Shown: positions 22,401 to 33,508 of the stretch, one piece after another
Numbering within the stretch: the first letter of the stretch is position 1
Layout: each line of letters opens with the position of its first letter
Assembly: GCA_004431415.1 (NCBI GenBank)
Contig: QPMI01000113.1
Coordinates: 62,001 to 126,000, forward strand
Length of the DNA: 64,000 nucleotides
Origin: Cyanophora paradoxa
Lineage: Eukaryota > Glaucocystophyceae > Cyanophorales > Cyanophoraceae
Direction of reading: 5' to 3'
Program-made: the position numbers and the translations under genes
The notes under the pieces: generated by a model
Told to the model about the DNA's origin: nothing
Databases searched by the model: none
The model's input: only the letters and a program-made list of their open reading frames with translations

Positions 22401-24165
22401 CCCGCGCCGGCCCCGCCCGCCGCCCCGCCCCTGCCGCCCCCGCAGCACATCTTCGTCGTCTCCTCCATCCCCGGTGAGGGGAGGGCGCGGCGTCTTGCGA
22501 GGCGCCCCCTCACGGCCCGAGCCGCACAGTGGCCTTCGTCGACCTGGCGGCGGGGGAGCGCGTGCTCGGCCTTGTCCCCGGGCGTCAGGAGCTCGAGGAC
22601 GATCTCCACGACCACTGTGCGCCCCAGCGGTCCGAGCGCACGCTCTTGAGAGCTTGAGAGACTATGCTGCCGCCCTGCGCCCCGCCCCCGCGCCAATCTT
22701 CCATACCCCCTCCGCCGGCTGCGCTCTTTGATCCCGTGCGCTGACTCAACCCTTCCGTCCCCGGGATTCCGCAGGGAGCTCGCCCTGCCACACGTGCGCA
22801 CCGCCCTCTGTCCTCTTTTCGTCTCTACCCCTACCGGGCCCCGCCGCCACGCGCGCAGGGAGGAGCGCGCCCGCTTCGTGCGCGGGGCGGCTCGGGGGCA
22901 GCGGGGGCAGCGCTTGCGGTGGGGGCGCGGGGTGATGGAGGGGGCGGGGCGCAGGTGCACGCGCTGGCGGGGCTGGGGGCGGCGTGCGGGGCGCGCGTGA
23001 CGGTGCTCTCGGGTGACGTCCACGTGGGGCCCTGGGGCTCCTGCGCCCCACCAACGGGCCCCACGCCGGCACCGTCATCTACCAGCCCGTCTCCTCCGGT
23101 CCGGTCCCCGCCCGCCCCGCCCGCCCCGCCCGCCCCCGCTCCCCGCCTCACCCCTCCCCGGGCCGCCCGCAGGCATCGTCGCCCGCCGCCGCCCTCGGCC
23201 CTCCGCGCGGGGTACCGCATGCTCCTCGCCTGGCACGGCTTCATCCGCGCGTTCAGGCGGCCGGTGGGGGCGCGGCGCGGGCCGGCGCGCCCCGTCCCTC
23301 AGTCGGCCGGCAGGCGCGGGCGCTGCGGGGCAAGCGGGGCGGGGCGGCGCGGGACGAGACGCAGCTGCTCGTCCTCCACCACGAGCGGCAGGAGCGCGTG
23401 CCCACCCGCAAGCCCTCCCAGTTCGTCTGGGCCCAGGTCCCCCCGCCCCGCCCCGCAGCGCGCACGCTTCCCTTCCGCCTGGTCCGCTGAGGGCCGTCCG
23501 CGCAGAACTTCATGACCCTCTCGCCCTCGCCGGGGGCAGCCAGCGGCGGCCCCGCCGCCTACGTCGCCCGCTGGGTCTCCCGCTGCCGCCGTGCGCGGCC
23601 CCACACCTCTCTACCCCCCCCCCCCCACCCCCCCCTCCCCCGCCCCCACCGCCCGGCAGAGTGCGTGAAGGCGGACGCGATGCTGGCCCCCGACGCCCGC
23701 CTGGTGACGAGGCCCCGCGCGCTGCCGCGGCACCCCCCTCCGGCTGACGTACCCCCGCAGCTCGTGATCCCGCCCTTCGGGCTCGACCGCCGCGAGCGGG
23801 GCATCCACGTGCCCCTCCCCAACCGCGGGGGAAGGCCCGTGGCCGCCGCCTCCGCCACCCCGGCGGCCCATGCCCCCAGGCCGGCCCCCCTGGAGCTTGG
23901 ACGGCTCGCGGGCATTCCGCCAGCGATGGGACCGGCCGCCCCGGATGCGGCTGCGGCGGCGCCGGCCGCGGCGCAGCAGGAGCCCGGCCTGGGATCCTTC
24001 CCCGCGGGGCTCGTCCGCATGCGGATCGAGCGGGTCACCCTTGTCCCCGCGACCAGCGCCGGTGCCAGCGCCACCGGTACCGGCGCCCCGGCGGCCGTCC
24101 CCTCGGTCCCCGTACGCGTCGCTGGCCGCGGGGCGCCCGCTCCCGCGGCCGCGGCCGAGGAGTGA
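19494..24165 (+). CDS. PLAT domain-PhoD-like metallophosphatase
   Basis: The first exons encode a PLAT/LH2 domain: MRVRIIVVTGGRASAGTDSK with VYVELVDAAG at 19494-19613, NAVDSFVIEV near 19872-19901, and AKLAVWTDGSGHF with AAWFPDQIVVE near 20007-20077. An exon opening MEDSSQYAATCREWIRG (20151) continues the PLAT C-terminal strand. The catalytic region is PhoD-like: GDRWRLSVLLVPHD, YDFDVPM, LLVMGGDQVYADP (metal ligands), VCMWDDHDIFDGFGSY and VTVLSGDVHVG. These match eukaryotic PhoD-like proteins of the calcineurin-like superfamily, which hydrolyse phosphomonoesters or diesters. C-terminal exons carry NFMTLSPSPG and a long Ala/Pro-rich tail ending AAAAEE. PLAT domains usually bind lipids or membrane proteins, so recruitment to membranes is a reasonable inference. 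The fusion relies on exons joining across 20078-20150; two adjacent genes remain possible. Confidence 0.78.
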
Positions 24166-24779
24166 ATTCGGATCCCGGAGTGCGCCCTGTCGGCCCGGCC
24201 TCGAGCTGTAGATATCAGCAATTCCGTGATTTAGTTTTGGCGCCGCGAACGCGCGCGACGGCCGCGCGCACGCATACGCGCATCATGTCAAGTACTAGTC
24301 CGTCTATAGCTATACTATGATAGCTAGATCGACGCGCTTGTTACGTATACGCTAGCTAGTGCTAGCGTTATATATAGCTAGCGCTGGCTTTTGAAGCTTA
24401 GATCGTTTATCTGGTGCACGCGTGTCGCCGCGGCGCTAGCGCTGCCAGGCTGCCCCCCGGGCCCGCTAGCGCTTTTGCGCACGGTCCGACGGTCGCCGCG
24501 GCGCTGTCCCCCGCTAGGCACGCGTACCGTAGTACGGTGGCGCTGCTAAGCACCGCTGCTAGCACGGACGGAGCGTCACTGAGTCACGAAAACGCACCTG
24601 CAGCCTGCCGGCGCTATGGCGCGCAGGCGCGGGCCGCGCGGCTGCGCAGGTGCAGGACGCAGCACCGGCACCAGTACTAGTGAAACGAAGTTCAAAGAAA
24701 TGAATCGGCCGTGAACCCTTTAGAGACGTGTACCCCGGCTGACATCCGCTTGCATGCGCGTCAGCTGTGTGATCTAGGA
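24166..24779. other. intergenic region, CTAG-palindrome-rich
   Basis: No gene is seen. From about 24290 to 24400 the sequence is a dense patchwork of ACTAGT, TATA, GCTAGC, TAGCTAG, TACGTA and AGCGCT. It holds the 3' UTR of the PLAT-PhoD gene and the promoter of the MYB gene. Confidence 0.5.
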
Positions 24780-26324
24780 ATGTCAGCGATGCACTTCGCC
24801 TTCGAGCTAGGTGCGTGCGGGTGGGTGTTAATGCGTCCCGGGGCGAGCCCTGACGCATTCCGCAGTCACGGGCGGCATCCGCCCTCGACCCCCCGCGGCC
24901 AAGCCACCCGCGGCAATCGAGGCAGCTCCGGCAGAGACTCCTCTGAAGAGTGAGGCAGCAGAGCAGGAAAAGCAAGTCGCCGAGTTCCAGCCCAAGAAGC
25001 GCAAGTCGAAGAAGGTCTGTGTTGGCTTCCCCCGCCGTTCGATGACTTTCCTGATAATCTTCTGCCTGTTCTCGTGCAGTACTGGACAAAGGAAGAGGTC
25101 TCGAACTCCCCCCTCTGCGTCCGTTCGCAGCCTGACAATACTTGGCAGGACGAGATCCTCGTCAAGCTTGTCAACGATCATGGCGAGAAGTGCGCTCTCT
25201 GTTTATGCGGTGCCTTTCTTATCACTCACTCACTTGCTCGACCGCAGGAAGTGGGCTTCGATCGCAAAGGAGGTTGGCTGGCGTGAAGGCTCTGTCGCCT
25301 TGGCTGTGGGCTAATATCGATGCGCTCTCAGATGCCGGGTCGCACTAGCAATCAGCTTCGCACTCGCTACTGTAAGCAGGCCACCCGCCCGGCACCGCTA
25401 CAACCACGTTCTGACGCCAATAACACGCAGACAACTACTTGGCGCCCGGCCTGAAGAACGGGCCCTGGTCGCAGGCGGAGGATGAGATCTTCTTGAAGAG
25501 CTATCAGCAGTTTGGCCGCAGGTGCTTGCATGTGGTTGTCACTGGATTGAAGCCATGTGCTAACCTGATGGCAGGTGGCGCCAGAGTGCGTCTACAGCGC
25601 GTGGCTCTCGTTTTCTCTTCGCTCCTTTTCCTTATCGGTTTGCCGCAGTTGCCCGGCAGCTCCCCGGCCGGAGTGAAATGTCAATTATGCTTCGTTGGTG
25701 CGCCTGCTGCGACGCGACAGGCTGTAGCATTCTCTAATAGCGCACCGGATCAGTAAACATTTCTTCCCGGAGCTGTTCCGCCCAGCGTCGAAGTCGAAGA
25801 AGCCGCGCCGTGAGGATGGAGTCGCGGTTTCGGCGCTTACGGTCCAAGCGGCGTCGGACGAGTCGGATGCTGAGGAAGATGCGGAGCAGGAGGCGGCTCC
25901 GCGGCGTTCATCTTCGCGGCGCCCATCGGTCTCCGCAGTGTCAGTCAGCCACGCAACCGAAACGGAGACGTCTTCTCGTCAGCAGTCGCTGCCGGGCCCC
26001 TCGCACATCGCTGGAAAGCCTCTGCAAGCCCTGGAGCAGCTTCATCAGCTCCAGCAGTTGCATCGTGCTATGCACCGCGAGGCAGCTAGCGTTGGCAGCG
26101 CTCTGTCTGCACCCGGTCTCCTTTCGCATCCCCTCCTTGGCTTCCCCTATGCCGGCGCGGGCTCCTCGCCTCTATTCCACCAGCAGCTGTTTGGCTCATC
26201 AAGCGCGGCGGGCCTCTCGCTCGCCGCCTACGACACCTCCCGTTTCCTCCCCCCTCCGCGCTTCGTGAGCGAGGAGCGTTTCGTTGCCGACGACGCATTC
26301 TCTGGGAAGCACTCTGTGTTGTAG
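24780..26324 (+). CDS. two-repeat MYB-domain protein (transcription factor-like)
   Basis: Exon 1 starts at the ATG at 24780 (MSAMHFAFEL). Exon 2 ends in a basic cluster, KKRKSKK, a likely nuclear localisation signal. The first MYB repeat is assembled across introns: YWTKEEVSN, then DEILVKLVNDHGEKKWASIA, then KEMPGRTSNQLRTRYCKQ. The second is NGPWSQAEDEIFLKSYQQFG followed by RRWRQIARQLPGRSEMSIM. The tryptophans and the third-helix GRS/GRT motif are conserved, so sequence-specific DNA binding is likely. The C-terminal half is Ser/Gln-rich with an acidic stretch (DESDAEEDAEQEAAP) and ends DAFSGKHSVL with TAG. Introns here are less GC-rich than in neighbouring genes. Its targets are unknown. Confidence 0.85.
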
Positions 26325-26755
26325 TGAAGGCGCCGAGCGTCTTCTTAGAGTTATTGTATGTCAGGTCCCCGCCGTCTTGCAGGTGCAGGCTTAGCGTAGT
26401 ATAATCGGGTGCATTGTTTCAAACCTACAGCTGTATGCATCACTCCCAGGATAAGGTATAAGTGAAGTGATTTGTGCATTACACGCGATGTTCACTACGT
26501 GTTAACTAGCAGCACACGATGACTTATGGTCATGCTCAGGGATGAGAATAAAGAAGCTGCGTGCAGCTTGCGCGAAACTTAGAATTTGCGATTCATTCCG
26601 AAAAGTTCATGCATATGCAATGATTCCGAAGTTCTCTAATCCCCAATTGCAAGATCGACAATTCGAAGCTATCCGGGGTCCCTGGCCACGTGCCCGTACG
26701 GCAAGCCTCGAGGCTCATGCGCTAATGGACGATGGATATGACAATTAACTACTCA
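26325..26755. other. intergenic region between convergent genes
   Basis: This is a relatively AT-rich 430-bp spacer between the 3' ends of the MYB gene (+) and ISN1 (-). It holds only short chance frames and presumed 3' UTR sequence. Confidence 0.45.
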
Positions 26756-28973
26756 TCAGGCCCTCGACTTGAGTTCTCTCAACTCCTGCAGGATCAAAGC
26801 AAGGATGTCCCCGGTCTCTTTTGGGGAGGAAATCCACACTGTGCAACCTATTTGCGTGTGAGGAGGAGAGGGAAGGGTGGGGTGGAGGGAGCGGACTCGT
26901 CTGGCGGGTGCTTATGTCGTTGCCTGTGCCCAAGAACTTGCCCAGAACCCGCAGTGAGCTAGGAAACATTGCAGCAGATTTCCCTCACACCTGGTCACCG
27001 ATGTGCAGCGTCGCGTGTTTTGGGCAATGGAGCCATTGCTGGAGCGCTGCGACGCCGATGTGCTTGTTTCCAACGTCCTGCACATTTGTAAGATAGCTCA
27101 GCGGCTGTAGTTGTACAGAGAGATGGCTTTGCTTAAGCTCACCACCCATACATCGCGCCCACCATTGAATGCACAGAAGGGTACTCCAAGTGAAGAGCAA
27201 TCATGCTGAACGCCAAGAACAATCTGCACAAAACATCACGTGTCTGTCATGTTGCATAAAGAGACTGCAAGAGTGCACCTCGTCCAACTGCTCACGGGGA
27301 AGCTGAATGCCAGGCTGCGGGATGATGCCGACAGCCCGTGACTTTCGAATGACTTGAACATCGAGATCCAGTGCTTCTTTGCGCTCAAGTAGAGTGTCAT
27401 GTGCTGTGTCAAGGAGCTTCTGGATGCTTTCCTGTGAGACACTTTTGAGTAGATCAGGCACAAAGAGCTGAGAGCTCATCAGGATCAGGATCAGATAGAT
27501 CAGGCACACAGGATCAGGCATGCACACCGGATCCTCTTCTAGGTGTGGAACTGAGTGGGCAGAGTCCTTTGCGACTTTAAACAAAAAATTGCACTCGCCA
27601 CCCAACACGAAGAAACGTGAGAGGCACTCAGGATCGGCTGTCTGAGGCACAGTGAGTGAAGCAGTGCATAAGATAGAATCAGAACAAAGCACTTGAAATC
27701 GCTGCATCAACCCGTCAAGTCGCTCCTCGTATCTCTTTGGTTGATGGGGATACCCTGCCGCTGTGACAAGAGCAACATAGATACCTGCAATTGCAATCAA
27801 ACAAGAGATGAAGTTTCACTGGCTTGGCACCTGCTTCCATGAGCGCAACGAGGGCATCTGCAAGCGGCTTTAGAGCAAAGTTGCCGCCATCTTCGTAGAG
27901 AGTCTGATCGCCATCGAGTGTGACCATCCTTAGCTTGTCAGATATTGCATAGACTTGAGCACGGTTCATGCTGCGCATCGTGAGGACTGAAGGCATGCCG
28001 TGCTGAGGACTGGAGAAAGAGCATACATGTGCTGCAGACCAATCAGAAAGGATGCTGAGTGAATGAAGCAAAGGAAGGACCCGGACCCGAATGTCATTAA
28101 AAGAGGGCGGGATGAAGCGGCGCTTGGTCAATTTGAAAAGCTCATCGTAATCGCTGCGGATCTTGTGAGCTTATCGGAAAGCGGGAGGCTGTTCGCAAAC
28201 CGAAAAGCTCTCAGGAGTTTGAGCTCGGTAAAGAAAGTGCCAATCGAGGGGACGAGAGCGCTCAAGCGAGACTGCCCGGGGGCAGCTTCTCGATGATCTT
28301 CAATCAGCTTCTCGATACTCGCCCAGATATCTGATAATCATCGAAGTCAATAACTCCGCATTGACACGTACTAAACGCAGGTCCGGGCTACAAGTGTGGG
28401 AATGTACACTACGGCCGCCGCGGCCGTGGGCCCAGCCCACCAGCGAACTGGCCGGCCAGGCCCTGCGTGGCCCCCTAAGGAGAGTAATGTGCCTCCCCGC
28501 GGACACTCTAGCTAGCTAGAGCTACATGTGCCCGCACGGCGTGGTGCTGCATCGGGTCTGGGGTCGTCTAGATCTCGGGGCGGTGGCGGGAGCCCCTACA
28601 GGCCCTGGGGGGGGGAGGGGGGGGGGGGGGGGGCGCCAATAGCTAAGCACCACAGCTATGGAGTGCGCACGCAATAAACGCATTAGCTTCTCGATACTCG
28701 ATGGCTTCCGATGCAAGAATTTTGCTCACTCTCGAATGATGCTGTCCTTCCAGCGTCTTGATCTGATTACCGTAGTACTTGGTGAAAGGGATATTCATGG
28801 TGGACATGCACAGGTTTTACCTCCCATCATCACGAAGGGCCCGAGGAGCAGCTCGCGAATGAACTCTGAGCATATTGCAATTGGTGTACATGACACGCAG
28901 GCGACGTGACATCTCACCGATAAACTGATCTCGCCGGTGCGGCCGCAGCTGGTAGCGAACGCGGTAGTTTGAC
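26756..28973 (-). CDS. ISN1: IMP-specific 5'-nucleotidase
   Basis: Exons match the ISN1 family along its length. N terminus: MSNYRVRYQLRPHRRDQFI (start 28973). Then FIRELLLGPFVMM, SRLSALVPSIGTFFTELKLL, KRRFIPPSFNDIR, and the nucleophile motif MVTLDGDQTLYEDGG (near 27900-27927). Then VALVTAAGYP, YEERLDGLMQRF, RFFVLGGECNFLFK, VIRKSRAVGI, REQLDEV, ATLHIGDQ, GTGNDIS, and the C terminus GCTVWISSPKETGDIL ending ELKSRA with TGA at 26756-26758. The enzyme, an HAD-like hydrolase, dephosphorylates IMP to inosine in purine salvage. ISN1 is best known from fungi and apicomplexans. The gene is moderate in GC and holds a 379-bp insertion in one intron. Confidence 0.9.
28306..28700. mobile_element. insertion of about 379 bp in an ISN1 intron, flanked by a 16-bp direct repeat
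   Basis: AGCTTCTCGATACTCG occurs exactly at 28306-28321 and again at 28685-28700. The intervening 363 bp is far more GC-rich than the gene around it and contains a long G run, CTAGCTAGCTAGAG and a GGCCGCCGCGGCC block. A duplicated target flanking a foreign-looking block is the mark of a transposed element. On the gene strand a good donor (GTGAGC) lies just upstream near 28730, and the repeat overlaps the likely 3' splice site (TATCGAG before AAGCTGATTG). The insertion therefore seems to have lengthened an intron rather than broken an exon. No coding sequence or terminal inverted repeat is evident. Confidence 0.6.
28605..28634. repeat. poly-G run
   Basis: An almost pure G tract with one A, inside the insertion in the ISN1 intron. 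Confidence 0.8.
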
Positions 28974-29512
28974 ATGATGCTGGCACTGCCGGCGGACGCC
29001 ATCCGGAACCCTGCGACGACACATAGGGCTTCAGCGCGCAAACGCGCGCAGGAGAACCGCGGATCTACATCGATCTCGAGATTCACTCCTAGAGCTTAGT
29101 GGCCGCCGGGCGTGAACACGCTGCGCTGTACCTCGAAGTGGTAGTGCGCTGTTCGTCCGGATCGATATCCCGCGGTGTGCGGGAGGTGTGTGCTTGCGCC
29201 GCGCGCGAACCGGCTTGCAATTGCGCGTCTGACCGGCCGTTGCCGCCGACCGCTGGATCAACTTTAGATGTACCCTCGCGAGCTCGAGCTGCCGAGCTGT
29301 ACAATCGAGCGCAACACCGCTCTACGCAAATGGCGTGCGCTGTCCCATCCCATCTAGCTATAGCGCTGCAGATCGGTCCCCACTCCGGGGGCCCGCCCTG
29401 TGCTTTCGAGGGCTGTACCAAAATTCAAAGACAGGAGAAAGTAAGGGGAGGGGAACAGGGGCGGCACTACATGCGCGGCTCGACGGGCCTCATCCCGTCG
29501 CCGCGCGCCGCA
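28974..29512. other. intergenic region
   Basis: It lies between the ISN1 start and the CDC50 3' end, both on the minus strand. Several overlapping open frames run through it on the plus strand, but none has recognisable motifs or splice structure. It presumably contains the ISN1 promoter. Confidence 0.4.
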
Positions 29513-31207
29513 TCAGAGCGTGCTCTGGCGGGCGGTGCGGCTCAGGAGCGGCACGGCGGGAGCGGGCGAGGGCGCACTTGGGGTACACGCGCTCCTTGGC
29601 GAGGAAGATGAGGGCGAGGACGATGGCGACGCAGCCGACTACGATGTAAGTGATGCCCACAGTGTCGTTGCGCCCGCCTGCGCGCCCGGGTCAAGTTCGG
29701 CGGGGCGCAGGGTGAGGAAGGGCCTGGCCGGCTGCGGCGCCGCGCGCACCGAGCCAGCTCGTCGTGGCGACCACGATCCACTTCGTCCCGCCGAAGCCCC
29801 GCGTGGGAAAGTCTGCCGAGGCCGGTGTGCGTCGGCGGGGAGCCAGGTCCGAGGAGCAGATTCGAGAGGAGCCGCACGCACTGTTGCGGATCTGGAAGTA
29901 GTATTCGCCAGGGGGCAGGTCCGTGTCTATGACCGCCCACAGCTTCTTGAACTTAGGGAGCCCTGCGCGGCCCCCAGTCGGGCGGGCCGGGGAGAGATGG
30001 GGAGAATGCAGGCGGTTGGGCGACGCCCGCCACTAACCCGCGACGCGCATCCACACGATGAAGTGCTCATCCTTCAGATCGCGCGTGCACTCCGGCGATC
30101 GCTTGCTGGGATCCGTCCTGCCCCGGGTGCCGTCAGCGGCGCAGGGCGGAGCGCCGAGCGGGGCACCGGGGCCGCACTCGAACGCGTTCGTGAGGGGGTT
30201 TCGGCACTTCTCCGGGTTTTGAAATCTGCGGTGTGGCGCGGTGCGCCGTGAGGGCGCCGTCGGCCGCGCTGCGCGAGAGCGCACTTATTGGAGACGTCCG
30301 AGCTCCACGCGATCCCGCTCTCCCGGAGGAAAATGGTCTGCCCGGTAATCGACTGTGCCCGAAGCGCAAACGTGTCTGCAGGGCGCGGCGACGATGAGCT
30401 CGCCGAAGAGCCGCGGCCGCCTCGGGGCGCACCGTTGAAGACGGAGTTGGCGACGAGGCCGCAGGGCACGATGCAGCCGGGTTGGTTGGGCAGGTTCGGG
30501 TCGCACTTGCCGCCCTTCACGTCATAGTAGCCCGAGCATTGGCTCAAGTCCCCGCTCGCCGAGCCCATCAGCTGCCCGTCGCTCCGCGACGAGATGTAGC
30601 TACCCGACCGCGTCGGCGAACGGCGGGCGAGCGGCGCGGCGGCACGCGCACGTTCGGTAGTTCTGGTAGAACTTGTCCAGCTGGTAGTAGATGAACACCG
30701 GCGCCTTCAGAACCTCCTCGTTCCTGAAGCACACGTAGCACGTCTGGTTGAGCGCGCAGGGCTCCAGGCTGGCCTGCCCCGGGCAGTCGAAGGTTGCCGG
30801 CGCCGGATCGTACTGTATTGCCTTCTCGAAGGTCTGGCGGGCAAGTACTCAGGCGAGAGCACGTTGTCCGCGGCGTGCATGTGCACCCCGCGGGAGGCGA
30901 TGAGCGTGGGAATGCCGACGGCGAGAAATAGCGTCCCACAGAACAGAAGTGTGGATATGACAGCTTGGGGAGTGTACAAAGGCTGGAACTGCTTCAAGTT
31001 TTGCTGCTTGAACGGCGAGTCTGAGGTTCGGCGGCGCCGCACGGTCAAATCAGTCAAATCGAACACAGGTATGGCGATGCGGAAGCGCGTTCTAGAGCTT
31101 TTGCGAGCGCTCAGGGAGGCCGGCGCGGCGCGGGCCTGCAGGGGGCGGGTTCGTGGCGTACTGTCCGGCTTCTTCTTCTTCGCCAGAGGCGCCCGCGCCT
31201 CTTCCAT
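29513..31207 (-). CDS. CDC50/LEM3 family protein (P4-ATPase flippase subunit)
   Basis: The start at 31207 gives MEEARAPLAKKKKPDS, a basic cytosolic N terminus. After an intron comes DSPFKQQNLKQFQPLYTPQ and the first membrane span (VISTLLFCGTLFLAVGIPTL), the CDC50 N-terminal signature. The large ectodomain has paired cysteines and motifs FIYYQLDKFYQNYRTC, LPNQPGCIVPCGLVANSVFN, GIAWSSDVSNK and DEHFIVWMRVA. Later exons carry DTDLPPGEYYFQIRNS, GFGGTKWIVVATTSWLG and the second span (ITYIVVGCVAIVLALIFLA) followed by KERVYPK. These proteins are obligate partners of phospholipid-flipping P4-ATPases in ER, Golgi and plasma membrane. Length and order fit the family. The last few codons to TGA at 29513-29515 are the weakest part of the model. 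Confidence 0.9.
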
Positions 31208-31677
31208 GGCGCGAGGCAGCCCGCAGCGGCGCGGAGGTGGCCCGTGGGACGCGGAGGCGAAGAGCGGTCCGAACTAGCCGAAGTGTGTGGCCAATGGTCA
31301 CCACACAGCTTCAACAGCGCCTTGAATCCACTGCTGGGTCAACCCGCGAAGCAGCATGTACCCCCCAACAAGCTGTAACTTGCCTGTAAGCTTGATCATG
31401 AGACAGCGCGGCTTCAAGGCTCGCTATAGCAGCTGCATGCAGATGCGCATGCATGTCGGATTACACCGTCGAACAAAAGCAAGCGGCTGAAGTTCACGTT
31501 CAACGATTCACGACTAACGCTAGGACTACTAGGCTAGGACTAAAGCTAGCTAGCGCTATCGGTCCAGGATCAATATATCACCAATAAACCCGCGCGACCT
31601 GGCCCGATCGAAATGGAGCGCCCCGAAAATTCAAATGTCTGCAAAATTCGCGAATTCGCCGAACTTCGAGTCGGAAA
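31208..31677. other. intergenic region
   Basis: It lies upstream of CDC50 and downstream of the TIR gene, both minus strand. It contains GCTAGCTAGCGCTA-type palindromes near 31540-31560 and no recognisable gene. Confidence 0.4.
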
Positions 31678-33508
31678 TCAGTCGGTGCCCGGGACCTTCC
31701 AGAGGGCGAAGGTCCCGTTGTTGGTTGGCCCCTCGGGGCTGTGCCACGTGCCCTTCACCTGCGCAGCGGCCGGTGCGCTGAGCGGCGGCCGCGACCCACG
31801 GCCGGGACGTCGACGCGGGCACCTGCTTGTCGGGGCCCATCTGCCCCTCGTAGATGAAAGAGTGCCCGCTGCGAGGGAACGTCGGGACCGCCTCGAGCCC
31901 AGGCCCGACGCGAGCGCTCGGCGGGGCGGGGCGGACGTGTAGGCCTTGCGCATGTGGACGGCCCCCGAGGCGACGTCGTACGTGCCCTCGATGGTGAAGG
32001 GCCCCACCCGGTCGTGCCCCTCCGCCCGGATCTTCCGGAAGTAGAGGCTGAGCGTGAGCTGCGCGCGCGAGAGAGCCGGGGCGTCAGGAACGCGGGCAGG
32101 AGCCGGGGCAGGGCCGCCCCGGGCCCCGGGGGGGCGAGGCGCCCGGCGCGCGCCTCCATGTCGCCCTTGGCGCCGTTGGCCATGAGCCACCAGCCCGTCC
32201 AGCGCCCCGGGATGAACCCCGCCTCCGCCTCGCGAGAGTTTGCCTTCACCGCCGTCGACGGCGCCGCCCCCGCAGAGATCCGCTCCACAGGCTTCGTCGG
32301 CGCGATCGGGCGCGGGGGCTTGGGCGGCCCGCCCGGCGCCGACGCGGCCGACTGGGCGGGCGGCTGCCCCATCGCCGGTCCCGGTCGCGGCGCCGTGCTG
32401 CCGGGCGGGGGCGGGGGGGCCTGCTCCTTGGCGGGCGCCGGGGCGGGCGGGGGGAAGCCGAGGGCATTCAGCTGGGCGACGACCTGCGCCTCGAGGAGCT
32501 CCCGCTGCGCGAAGCGGAGTGAGCCGCAAGCTCGGCGCGGCAAGCGGGGGCGGCGCACCCTCTCCCACGCGATGTACTGGAGGCCGGCGAGGTGGAACTT
32601 GAACTTGTCGGGGATGCCGCCCTCCATCATCACGGGGACGATGGCGAGCGCGCCCTTCATCTCCCGCCGCTCCGCGAACATGTCCAGCTCGATCCCGCAC
32701 GGCACCGACGCGAAGTACTGCGCCCCCGCCCCCCCCCGGAGCCGCTCAGCGGCTTGCCCTCGCGCTCGAGGCCGGGTCTGAGATCAAAGAAAGCGCACGT
32801 CGGGGCTCAGGAAGACTATAGCGACTTTCGCCGCGTTCGCTGCGTGCCTGTGCGCGGCTCCGTTCGGCGGCCGGCCTGAGGGCGGGGCGGAGGCAGGGCG
32901 CGCGGGAGGCACGCACGCGATCTGGGCGCGCCAGCCTTGTTGCCCCGCTTTGATCTCGTTTACGTCTGCGGTGGCGCGGCTCGATGCCAGGGCGGGGAGC
33001 GGGGGGGGGGGGGGGAGGGGGGGGGGAGGGGGGGGGGCGGGGGGGCGCGGAGGTGGGGGCAGCCGCGGGGCGCGCGGACCGAGCCAGATCTGGCCGGCGA
33101 GGCGGCCGCGCTCGAGTTGGGCGACCAGCGGGTGGACGAGCTCCTTGTTCTTGGAAGAGTAGCTGACGAAGACGGGGCGCTCCGCGAAAGCCTCCTCCCC
33201 GCCATCGTGCACGGCGACCACGCTGGCGTGGCCGCCGTGGTGCGGCTCCCCCGCGTGCATGTTCCCCCGCCCGCCGTCGCCGCTAACCTGCGACATCGCC
33301 GTCGCCGCGAGCTTCTGCTGCAGCTCCATCGCATCCAGGCGCTCTGCGCAGAAGACACGCGTCAGGGCAGGGGCGGGGGACTCCAGGGAGTCAAAAAGGA
33401 CACACTAAGGATCGCGGCGATCGCATCGCTGTTCGCCTTCGTCTGCAGCTGGATCTGCCGAAGCGTGGCGACGATCTCTGGGTCTGTCTGCGAGCGCCTC
33501 GGAGTCAT
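31678..33508 (-). CDS. TIR-domain protein with a Trp/Gly-rich C-terminal domain
   Basis: The start at 33508 gives MTPRRSQTDPEIVATLRQIQ, a short coiled coil continuing as KRLDAMELQQKLAATAM after splicing. The TIR domain follows: RPVFVSYSSKNKELVHPLV (strand A and box 1), IWL, DVNEIKAGQQGW, KVAIVFLSPDVRF, then CGIELDMFAERREMKG and ALAIVPVMMEGGIP. The Glu in CGIEL (codon 32688-32690) is at the position of the catalytic Glu of NADase TIR domains, so activity is possible but not shown. A Pro-rich linker leads to a second domain (FIPGRWTGWWLMANGAKGDM, HDRVGPFTIEGTYD, HSFIYEGQM, VKGTWHSPE, NNGTFALWKVPG), probably a small beta-barrel. An intron near 33000-33055 is almost pure G on the plus strand. TIR proteins act in immune or cell-death signalling in other lineages. 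Confidence 0.75.
32998..33056. repeat. poly-G-rich intronic tract
   Basis: Successive G runs with rare A or C in an intron of the TIR gene. The transcript strand is poly-C. Such a tract is prone to assembly error. Confidence 0.75.

Noticed and set aside
28306-28700. ISN1 disrupted by insertion (pseudogene)
   Set aside because: The insertion can be removed with an existing intron whose GTGAGC donor lies upstream near 28730, and all downstream exons keep their frames and motifs.
29099-29611. 170-codon plus-strand frame between ISN1 and CDC50
   Set aside because: It has no recognisable domain, runs antisense into the last CDC50 exons and shows composition typical of intergenic DNA.
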